Virus record (IMG/VR): IMGVR_UViG_3300046000_005217 | Coordinates: 1 to 31,032 of that record | Strand: one strand, 5' to 3' | DNA length: 31,032 nt | DNA from: a virus | Part shown: piece after piece, positions 7,672 to 15,361 of the stretch | Layout: the number at the start of each line of letters is the position of its first letter | How positions within the stretch are numbered: the stretch's first letter is position 1 | Position numbers and translations under genes: made by a program | The notes under the pieces: generated by a model | The model's database searches: none | What the model saw: the letters and a program-made list of their open reading frames with translations, nothing else | What the model was told of the DNA's origin: nothing

Positions 7672-7703
7672 CAAAAAAAATCCCACCTATTACAGATGGG
7701 ATT
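7672..7703 (-). terminator. Intrinsic terminator after the prohead protease gene
   Basis: On the minus strand AATCCCATC pairs with GGTGGGATT (9 pairs, one G-T) around TGTAATA and is followed by eight T. It separates the protease and tail genes from the scaffold-capsid pair. Confidence 0.88.
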
Positions 7704-7743
7704 CCACTTAACAAAACACTTGACAAATTAGCCAACAACAACA

Positions 7744-8334
7744 TCAGCTACGAAGCGAAGATAAATAATTTTCTACTTCATTAATGAAAGATGATAGGTT
7801 TTCTTCTCTTGACATTTCAACACCTATTTCGTTAAGAAATGCTTCAATAGAAAATCCTTTTATTTTTCCTTCTTTGACTTGATTCCAGACTTCATCATTA
7901 TAAACTTTCACACCAACAAACCATGTACCTACTGGCATGTCAAATCCAAATTCATTTGACTTATCACTATCACCTTCTTTAATCCATGATTCAACAACTG
8001 TCAAACCAGTGACAGCAAATGTGTGTTCCACTGTATGGTTATGGTGCAGATTCTTTTCCAGCAATCCATATGCAAGTTTCTCAATTAGTCTTTTAGTGAA
8101 CTTACCATAGTATGGTGTTCCATCTTCTTCTTCTCTGTAGATTAATTTGTCTGGTATGAGCACTGCTCCATACACCATTCTTCTGTCTTCTTTTACTTCT
8201 GCTAATTTCATTTGCTTCTGTTTAGCAAGAGCAATGAAGTCTGCTTCAATAGCTGGATGTTCTACCAGTGATATTGCTGACATTCCCAAGAATCCTTGTT
8301 CGTCAATGTCGTATTCTCTGATTTCTTTTTTCAT
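7744..8334 (-). CDS. Prohead protease (XkdF-like), 196 aa
   Basis: Reads as the XkdF-type putative serine protease: GAVLIPDKLIYREEEDG, then H112 within HHNHTVEHTF, VVESWIKEGDSDKSNEFGFD and PVGTWFVGVKVYNDEVWN, ending KEGKIKGFSIEAFL. The His, the Ser in VESW and the conserved GFSIEAF match the family. It would cleave scaffold and capsid N-termini during head maturation. It is placed unusually, between the tape measure gene and a terminator, but still just upstream of scaffold and capsid. Start is the ATG with a good A-rich context. Confidence 0.85.
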   Translation of the reverse strand: MKKEIREYDIDEQGFLGMSAISLVEHPAIEADFIALAKQKQMKLAEVKEDRRMVYGAVLIPDKLIYREEEDGTPYYGKFTKRLIEKLAYGLLEKNLHHNHTVEHTFAVTGLTVVESWIKEGDSDKSNEFGFDMPVGTWFVGVKVYNDEVWNQVKEGKIKGFSIEAFLNEIGVEMSREENLSSFINEVENYLSSLRS

Positions 8335-8335
8335 G

Positions 8336-10204
8336 TTATAATACTGTTTGGTCTTGTATTTTTTGATTTGTTTCTAATGCCGAAGATACATTACTGCTCA
8401 ACACAAATGCTTGAACTGCTCCAGTTTGTGATGGTCTATTATTCAAGAATGATGTATTCAAAGGATTGAATGATGGTGTTACACTTGTCATTGATGAACC
8501 ACCAAAAGAACCACCACCACCACCACCAGAAGCAGAACCACCACTACCAGTAGATGTTGATTGAAATTGTGTTTTAGCAATCTTTGCAACATTTGCTAAT
8601 CCCATTGCAAGTGATATACCAGCCTTCACATAGTTAGCACCAGTTATCGCATCTTGTGGAACTGATAATTGTGCATTCACCGCTTGATAAGTTGACATGA
8701 TTGCTTGTGCCATTGACAATGCTTTGTTTATCTGAAAAGATTTCCTTGCAGACTTTTCATTTCCTTTTGAGAATGCATCATTCAAAGCCATCAGAGCACC
8801 AATAGCATCAGAAGCCATTTGTAATTTCTGCTCTTGTAATTGCTTTTCTGTTGCTAACTTTTTTTCTGATGCTTCTTTATCTTTATCCGCTTGTTCTTTC
8901 CTATACTTTTCTTCTATATCAGCAAGGTCTTTTTTCTGCTTATCTGTAAGTTCTTTTTCTTTTTCTGCATTTCCATTTGCTAATTCAAATTGAGCATCAT
9001 AATCAGCTACCAAAGCATCAATTTCTTTTTGCTTTGCATCAGTAATTAGAAATTGACTTACTGCATAATAGTCTTCTTGCCTTTTTAATCTTGCAGCATT
9101 CAATGCAACTTCATCTGCTGCATTCATTGCTTCCAATTCAAGAATCAGATTGTGGATTTCTTCTTGACTTTTAAGGTCTGCTTCTCTTGCTGCTTTATCT
9201 TCTGCTGCTGTTTTATCTCTTTTGGCTTTTGATTTGGCTGCATCTTCTGTTCTAAACTTTTCTCTTAATTGTTTTTTCTTTTCTTCATATGCCCAATCCA
9301 GTTTATAAATATCTTCTTCATTAGCACCAGCAGCCTCAATCTTTCTGCGCTGGTCTGAATACCATTGAGCAATATTATCTTGTTCAATTTCTCTGGCATT
9401 CATTCCAGACTGAACTATGATTTTATCATATTCAAGATTTGCAGCATTCAATATTTGTATTTGCTTCAATGCTTCAATCTCATAATCTACTCTTTGCTGT
9501 GCATATTTTTTACGAAGGTCATCAAGGTCTTTTATTTGCTGTTCACTTAATCCGTATGCTTGTCTTTCCATCCACATTAAGTTATCAATCTTATCCTTCG
9601 TATCCTTCAAATCTTCCTTCATACTTTTACGCTTCAAGTCTGAAAGTTCCTTTTCATTACCTGCTGCTTCTTGCATACGCAATCTTTCAAGATTATGTCG
9701 CTGTTCGTTTGATGCATCTATAGATTTATTTGCAGCATCAACATCATTTCTCTGGTCATCAAGAATCATCTTGATTGCACCACCAATAGCTACAAGCGCA
9801 GCAACTAATAAGAATATCGGATTAGTAAGCAATGCTGTACCAAGTGCTTTCAATGCACCACCAAAATCTTTTATACCACTGATAGCACCTTTGAAACTTA
9901 CATTGCTTACTTGTCCAGCAAGACCTTTTACAGAACTTGTTACACCTTCAAAATCAAGGTTCATCAACCTTTCTTTCAATAAAGAACTGTTGTTTTTTAA
10001 TCTTTCAAATGCACTACCAGCATTCGCATTCATTGCTTCTGCTGCATCATTCACTTGGTCTTTCAATTCACCAGCCTTGTCAGCCAGTTCTTGGAAAGCA
10101 GCAGAATTTGGATTCATCGTAGCAAGTTCTTGCTTCAATTTTCGCAATTCTGCTGTCAACGAAATAACACTTCCCGTCGCTGTATTTGGACTTGATTCTG
10201 CCAT
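8336..10204 (-). CDS. Tail tape measure protein, 622 aa
   Basis: Long helical protein: N-terminal coiled coil (LTAELRKLKQELATMNP), a hydrophobic stretch around residues 118-147 (ALLTNPIFLLVAALVAIGGA), then about 300 residues of Lys/Glu/Ala coiled coil, a second hydrophobic helical part near 520-560 and a Gly/Ser-rich tail. This layout is that of tape measure proteins, which set tail length and enter the cell envelope during DNA injection. 622 residues would mean a tail of roughly 90 nm if the usual 1.5 angstrom per residue holds. The neighbours are tail genes upstream and the protease downstream. Confidence 0.85.
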   Translation of the reverse strand: MAESSPNTATGSVISLTAELRKLKQELATMNPNSAAFQELADKAGELKDQVNDAAEAMNANAGSAFERLKNNSSLLKERLMNLDFEGVTSSVKGLAGQVSNVSFKGAISGIKDFGGALKALGTALLTNPIFLLVAALVAIGGAIKMILDDQRNDVDAANKSIDASNEQRHNLERLRMQEAAGNEKELSDLKRKSMKEDLKDTKDKIDNLMWMERQAYGLSEQQIKDLDDLRKKYAQQRVDYEIEALKQIQILNAANLEYDKIIVQSGMNAREIEQDNIAQWYSDQRRKIEAAGANEEDIYKLDWAYEEKKKQLREKFRTEDAAKSKAKRDKTAAEDKAAREADLKSQEEIHNLILELEAMNAADEVALNAARLKRQEDYYAVSQFLITDAKQKEIDALVADYDAQFELANGNAEKEKELTDKQKKDLADIEEKYRKEQADKDKEASEKKLATEKQLQEQKLQMASDAIGALMALNDAFSKGNEKSARKSFQINKALSMAQAIMSTYQAVNAQLSVPQDAITGANYVKAGISLAMGLANVAKIAKTQFQSTSTGSGGSASGGGGGGSFGGSSMTSVTPSFNPLNTSFLNNRPSQTGAVQAFVLSSNVSSALETNQKIQDQTVL

Positions 10205-10410
10205 TACAATACTATTTTATATATAATATAACCAATCAAGATTATTGAGCAAATCTTGCCGCCCCATTTTATGAAATTGAATAACTTAATATTCTTTATG
10301 TGATATTGTCCAGCATAAATATTATATGAATGCGTTTCACCAACAATACCAATTTTGTCCAATTCAACTATTTCTTTCAAGTCATCATGGATTGAATTTA
10401 GATTTATCAT
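10204..10410 (-). CDS. Small C-terminally anchored membrane protein, 68 aa
   Basis: Overlaps the end of the large tail gene by 4 bases and abuts the tape measure start, so it is in the same transcript. The last 20 residues form one hydrophobic segment (ICSIILIGYIIYKIVL). The polar N-terminal part has no recognised motif. A membrane protein in this position is unusual among tail genes. Function unknown. Confidence 0.6.
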   Translation of the reverse strand: MINLNSIHDDLKEIVELDKIGIVGETHSYNIYAGQYHIKNIKLFNFIKWGGKICSIILIGYIIYKIVL

Positions 10411-13250
10411 TTGATTTGTGTATATTTTAGAACACCACTTATCTCAACAGTGTATGGATAACCACTACCACCAGTCATTCCGATTGATAACCTATGCTTT
10501 GATGTATCACTAATTACATCAATGGAAGCACCAAGTGTATTCAAACTTCCTACTTGTGTGATAGTAGTTACTGCACTGGCTGCTGCTGTTGTATCTTTAT
10601 AAATGTGAAATGCAAATAATGCACTTTGCTTTGTTGATGCATTTTGCGACATTACAATTGAAAGTTCGCAAAGCCACATAGCACCATCATCAAGATTTAA
10701 TCTATCAACACCATTCAATTTTATTTCGATTTTTGAACCACTGGCAGAATATGAACCAGCACCAGAAAAAATCAATAATCCACCTTGTGACTTTCCAGCA
10801 ATGTTTGCATTTGATAAATGGAATCCTTTTTCTTTTACAATAGCACCATCACCAAGAACTAATGAACCATTAGCTGATGATTTTACAATGTTTCTGTTTC
10901 CAATAACTTGTGTAATATCATTTCCACTTTCAACTATGTTTGCTGTTCCGCGAACAATTGGTTTGTTCACTGCAACAAATGATTCATTTGATATCTGTGA
11001 TGGTCTTCCATTGTTTCCAAATGCATAACACTTTTCACTTTCTGGATTCCAAGTATATCCATATAATTCACAACATGATTTTGAACCAGCAAGATTAGTG
11101 TAAACACCATCAGTAAACATTATCTGACCATTAGCCAGTGATACATATGGAGTATATGCACATGCTTCTGGTATTGAAATAATCTTTGCCAACTTACACT
11201 TCACACTTGTCTTTTTACCTACATTGAAATCACTTATTTCAAGCAATCTCCAGTAGCTATCTTTCACAAAGATTACATCACTAAATTGTATTGCAATGAA
11301 ATCAGATGGTGATAGTTCAAAGTATGATTCCATAATCCTTGATTCATCACTGTACAATTCATTATAGTATCTTCTCCAGTAAAGATTCCACATGTTGTTC
11401 ACTGGATGTGCAAGATAATTTTGGAGATATGTTTCTGGAGCAAAGTTTAAATCAAATGAAGCAACATCTGGAATTGATGTGCTGCTATGACTGAAATGTG
11501 ATATTGATTTAAATTCACCTACTTCATCCACTTCATTGTACACTGCTATTGATGGTTCAAGTTCTGTCACATACAGCATTCTTGCACCAGCATTTACAAA
11601 TGCTCCTTGACTATCAACAAACTTTGGAATAGGTAGATTAGTATTTGCAACTTCGTTTAATGGTGTGCTTGATAATTGCAATTCAATACCATCTTGTCCA
11701 GTTGCAAAATCATTGTTGGTTTGATACAATTCATAATCACCATAAATTCTTTTCCCAGCAGTTACAAATAGCTGTGACAAGTATTCGTTTCCAGCCTTAT
11801 ATGACCATCTAAATGTTTTCTTTTGTTCATCTGTTGGTGCATACAATACAATGTCCTTTTCCAAGTCTTGCTTCTTTGTCCAGTCTACACTTGCACCACT
11901 GCTTAAGTATGATTCCATTGTCTCAATCACAATGTGTGTTGGATTGTTTTCATCTGGTATTAATACAAGATTGTGCAACTTAATGATGTCACGAATCAAA
12001 TCAACTTGTGCGTAATCTGGTGCATTCTTTGGTGCATTAAATTCACCACCTTGCAAGATGATTCCGCTTGATGTAGATATTAATGAAAAGCCAGTGCCAT
12101 AATACAAGTCATGGTCAGAAAATATTTCTAAAACATCAAGTTCATTAACATAATAATAGTCAATCAATGTAAACATCATCTCAACTCTTTGTCCATATGC
12201 AAGAGTTAATGTTGGTGTAAAATAGTTTTCAGTATAGTTTCCATGCTCAACACCTTCTGCTGTCCATAGTATCTCATTTGTATCTACATCTCTAATAAAT
12301 ACAGTGAATGAATTGTATCCTTGATACAGTGTTTCAGTCCAGTCTGCAATAGCAATATTTACCTTCACTCCAAATTGATATGCTGATGCATATGGTGCTG
12401 TGAATACAAAGTTTGCATCTACATTACCACCATTATCTGCATACTCGACCATTGATATTGATGTCAAGTTATAACCAGTGCCAGATGATAAAGTACCACC
12501 ATCATCAGATGCTAAACTGAAATATGCTGTTTCTGGTGTTTCAGTTGTGAGCACATCTTTACTAACTACAAATGGAATGAAATAACTTCCCATTACACCA
12601 TCTATTGATGATGTTTCATATGTGAAACCAGCATCAGCAAATACTTGGTCAAACAAATATTGTACTTGCACAAATGGTGTTAAGTCACCAACATATAAAG
12701 GATTTTGTGTTGATGCAATTGGTCTTCCACCAGCATCCCAATCAGTTGGATTCTCTGACCATTTCTGTCCTCTGTCTGTTAATCCATAAAGCACCACATT
12801 ACTTTCAAATGGACTTGGAACATTCTCAAAAATCATTTCATGATTTAGATTAGGCAAGTCTGTAAGTTCAGATATTTTTTTAGTACCAATAGCAGAAATC
12901 AAATTGGGAAACATCGAAAAAAAAACTATTTCAATCTCATGCCAGTTGTCTCCTTTGCTGTACACTTTTTTTACTTGGACATATCCAGTTGCTACTGGTA
13001 TTGTATCATCTGTGATTCGTGCATTTATTTTTCTTTTGAAAGAGAATTCAGTTTCATTTGGATTCCAAATATTTGAAAAGAATTGTGCATTTCTTTTTGT
13101 TACTGGTATTCTAAAATCTCTGGAGAATCCACCTCTTGCTGCGAAGTCAGTGATGTTTGAAAATAACTTTGTGAGATAAATACTTTCCGCTTCAATCAAA
13201 TCAAGAATGAATGGATTGTTGTCATCATCATATACTGTTAGATGTATCAT
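10407..13250 (-). CDS. Large tail tip / baseplate-type protein, 947 aa
   Basis: The N-terminal third contains a stretch I associate with a tail protein common in Bacteroidota phages: GGFSRDFRIPVTKRNAQFFS, then KRKINARITDDTIPVATGY and VYSKGDNWHEIEIVFFSMFP. The middle is beta-rich; around residues 640-720 come WNLYWRRYYNELYSDESRI and VIFVKDSYWRLLEISDF. The last 200 residues resemble a fibre-like beta-helical end (VNKPIVRGTANIVES, NRNIVKSSANGSLVLGDGA). It likely forms part of the tail tip and may contact the receptor or fibre. It overlaps genes on both sides by 4 bases. Confidence 0.75.
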   Translation of the reverse strand: MIHLTVYDDDNNPFILDLIEAESIYLTKLFSNITDFAARGGFSRDFRIPVTKRNAQFFSNIWNPNETEFSFKRKINARITDDTIPVATGYVQVKKVYSKGDNWHEIEIVFFSMFPNLISAIGTKKISELTDLPNLNHEMIFENVPSPFESNVVLYGLTDRGQKWSENPTDWDAGGRPIASTQNPLYVGDLTPFVQVQYLFDQVFADAGFTYETSSIDGVMGSYFIPFVVSKDVLTTETPETAYFSLASDDGGTLSSGTGYNLTSISMVEYADNGGNVDANFVFTAPYASAYQFGVKVNIAIADWTETLYQGYNSFTVFIRDVDTNEILWTAEGVEHGNYTENYFTPTLTLAYGQRVEMMFTLIDYYYVNELDVLEIFSDHDLYYGTGFSLISTSSGIILQGGEFNAPKNAPDYAQVDLIRDIIKLHNLVLIPDENNPTHIVIETMESYLSSGASVDWTKKQDLEKDIVLYAPTDEQKKTFRWSYKAGNEYLSQLFVTAGKRIYGDYELYQTNNDFATGQDGIELQLSSTPLNEVANTNLPIPKFVDSQGAFVNAGARMLYVTELEPSIAVYNEVDEVGEFKSISHFSHSSTSIPDVASFDLNFAPETYLQNYLAHPVNNMWNLYWRRYYNELYSDESRIMESYFELSPSDFIAIQFSDVIFVKDSYWRLLEISDFNVGKKTSVKCKLAKIISIPEACAYTPYVSLANGQIMFTDGVYTNLAGSKSCCELYGYTWNPESEKCYAFGNNGRPSQISNESFVAVNKPIVRGTANIVESGNDITQVIGNRNIVKSSANGSLVLGDGAIVKEKGFHLSNANIAGKSQGGLLIFSGAGSYSASGSKIEIKLNGVDRLNLDDGAMWLCELSIVMSQNASTKQSALFAFHIYKDTTAAASAVTTITQVGSLNTLGASIDVISDTSKHRLSIGMTGGSGYPYTVEISGVLKYTQIK

Positions 13251-14545
13251 AGGTCTTCATTTGAATATCTTACACGAATAGTCAAGTTGTAAACTTTACC
13301 ATCTCTTGTTCTTCGCTCTGTATAATTATTTTCTTCTATCACCACTGGCAGTATTGTTTGGTCATCATTTATGATGTACACATCATTGCTGCGAATCAGA
13401 TTCTTTAATAATGCAAATTCATTCTCTTTGATATAATCACTTGCCATAGAGATGTATGTTCTTGTCTCAACATTTCCTTCCATCAATCCTCTATCAGCAG
13501 TATCATATCCAAATCCACCACTTGCACTTGAATAATTACCTACTACTCTTTGTACTCTTTTCCTTTCAACTTCAATTGACTGTTCATTCTTTTTAGAGAA
13601 ATTGAAATAGTCATAACCACCACTAACTGGACTCCACCATGCTACACGAATATTTTCATATATGCAATCTATTTCTTCTGGATAGAAAACATATTCAGCA
13701 CTTAGTTGTGTTGCTCCAGTGCTATTGACAACTGTGATAGAATAGTATCTGAAGTTTGGATAATCATTTGGATTGATTAATGATGTTGTTCCTTCAAGTG
13801 ATTTTGGATACGCTGGTATTTTTACAATGCCATTTCCACCAATAGCTTCTGTTGCAAATATATTTCCACCACCACTTGGAACTAACTTCATTCTTACATA
13901 AGTGTTAGTTGACAATCCACTATCCTTTGCACTTAAAGCATCAGCATAATCTGTTACATAGTACAAGTATCCACCATCAAGATTTGTGTTTCTTATTGGA
14001 ATAAATACGCGCGAAGAACTTGCACTTAATCCACTGGGCATTACTCTTGGAATATGTGTTCCACTATTCCTATCACCCATCAGTAATTTTGTTACACCAT
14101 CAAGTCCATATCTGTTATCTGGATTAGGTCTGTATCCATCCATGTGAGAATAAGAACATGAAATAAAATAGTGGTAATTAGTTTCTGCTGTTTCAGAATC
14201 TTCAGTGAATACACCATCAACAATGTATCCTTCCATCACCACAATCTTATACAAGTACACTGGATAAGTGCTGCTCTGAAAATCAACAGATGGTTCAACA
14301 TCTTCTAATTCCAACTTGGTTTCTATCCTATGCTTTACAATAGTAGACAAGTCAAATATTCCTTGTGGTGTTGCTTCTGGAGTAGGCACAACATACACAG
14401 TAGATATCAAGTTAGTTGTGCCTTCATATATTTTAAAAACAAATCTGAATCCATTATTAGCAACATTTGTTGATGTTGTTCTATAGATTAATTTCTGACC
14501 AGATTTTGTGAAAGAGTATGGTTTCTCTTGTATTGTTACAGCCAT
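13247..14545 (-). CDS. Tail protein, distal tail-like, 432 aa
   Basis: Beta-rich protein with a C-terminal block typical of tail proteins in these phages: YFNFSKKNEQSIEVERKRVQ, RGLMEGNVETRTYISMASDY, then LKNLIRSNDVYIINDD and KVYNLTIRVRYSNE. It precedes and overlaps the large tail tip gene by 4 bases, and its start overlaps the gp10-like gene by 10 bases. By position it should connect tube and tip. No enzymatic motif is visible. The family call rests on general resemblance. Confidence 0.65.
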   Translation of the reverse strand: MAVTIQEKPYSFTKSGQKLIYRTTSTNVANNGFRFVFKIYEGTTNLISTVYVVPTPEATPQGIFDLSTIVKHRIETKLELEDVEPSVDFQSSTYPVYLYKIVVMEGYIVDGVFTEDSETAETNYHYFISCSYSHMDGYRPNPDNRYGLDGVTKLLMGDRNSGTHIPRVMPSGLSASSSRVFIPIRNTNLDGGYLYYVTDYADALSAKDSGLSTNTYVRMKLVPSGGGNIFATEAIGGNGIVKIPAYPKSLEGTTSLINPNDYPNFRYYSITVVNSTGATQLSAEYVFYPEEIDCIYENIRVAWWSPVSGGYDYFNFSKKNEQSIEVERKRVQRVVGNYSSASGGFGYDTADRGLMEGNVETRTYISMASDYIKENEFALLKNLIRSNDVYIINDDQTILPVVIEENNYTERRTRDGKVYNLTIRVRYSNEDL

Positions 14546-15072
14546 CCTTCATTGATTTTTCTTACCACATATTTTTCTATCATTCTTGAAACATCTGCTC
14601 CCCTAATCCTTAATTCTTCATCTATTGCTTCTTGCCAGTAATAAATTCCCTTGAATCCATCCTTTGCTATTTTTCTTCCAATCACAAATGCTAATCCACT
14701 TCTCCACTTATCTATATCATTCACTCGAATGAATTTACCACTTGCATCTCTTGGTTTTAATCCTTTCTTTGTTATCCACTGAATCAATTTATCTGGTGGT
14801 GGAAATCCTTTGTCTGGTCTTCTGCCTTGTTCAATTACATCTGCATATTGTTGCGCTCCTTTCGAATAGAATTTCATCTCTGGAACACCACCTCTATCTA
14901 TTAATCTGTACCTTAATGAATCTCGTAGTCTTCCAGTAGTGTTAGTTGCACTTGTGTAGTTTCCGCGAACACCTTTCCTATTTCTTTTCTTCATCAAGTT
15001 ACTCTTTGCCTTCACCACAATTGATGCAGCAATATCACTTAACAATGCTTCAAGTTCGTCATCAATTTCCAT
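14536..15072 (-). CDS. HK97 gp10-like tail completion protein, 178 aa
   Basis: Starts with a helix (IDDELEALLSDIAASIVVKAK), then the TGRLRDSLRYRLIDRGG segment, QQYADVIEQGRRPDKGFPP and LIQWITKKGLK, and ends in YYWQEAIDEELRIRGADVSR. The LRDSL / YA-x2-IE-x-G-R-P sequence is characteristic of the HK97 gp10-like family, which sits at the head-tail interface. A position between the fibre fusion and the distal tail gene fits a connector role. Confidence 0.75.
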   Translation of the reverse strand: MEIDDELEALLSDIAASIVVKAKSNLMKKRNRKGVRGNYTSATNTTGRLRDSLRYRLIDRGGVPEMKFYSKGAQQYADVIEQGRRPDKGFPPPDKLIQWITKKGLKPRDASGKFIRVNDIDKWRSGLAFVIGRKIAKDGFKGIYYWQEAIDEELRIRGADVSRMIEKYVVRKINEGWL

Positions 15073-15076
15073 TTTC

Positions 15077-15361
15077 TTATTCTGTTGAATTCAATTCATC
15101 TGTAAGAACAGAAATATATTCTGTAAATTCTTCTGCTCTAATAACTGCCGCATTGAATTGAACATTAGTTAAATCAGTTACAACGTGATTAATAGCAGGT
15201 TCAATACCTCCACACATACGTTTAGCAGTAACTCTATTTACAATTATAGAATCATCTATTGTGATTTGATATTCCGCATCAACACAACTTTGATATGTAC
15301 AAAGATTTGATAGATTGCCATTTGGCAAATTGAATGTGCTAATTAATTTTATATATTTCAT
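15077..15361 (-). CDS. Hypothetical protein, 94 aa
   Basis: Starts 1 base into the overlap with the stop region of the fibre gene (15358) and ends 4 bases before the gp10-like gene. It contains three Cys (two in LCTYQSCVDAE) and a strand-rich middle (YQITIDDSIIVNRVTAKRM). No family recognised. By position it may be a small tail component or fibre-assembly factor, but that is inference only. Confidence 0.65.
   Translation of the reverse strand: MKYIKLISTFNLPNGNLSNLCTYQSCVDAEYQITIDDSIIVNRVTAKRMCGGIEPAINHVVTDLTNVQFNAAVIRAEEFTEYISVLTDELNSTE

Noticed and set aside
9771-10226. Long rightward ORF opposite the start of the tape measure gene
   Set aside because: Antisense shadow of a clear coding frame; no promoter or leader, and composition is that of a mirrored Ala/Lys-rich gene.
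14772-14779. TTATCCAC, like a DnaA box
   Set aside because: Single copy within a structural gene and not near the replication cluster.
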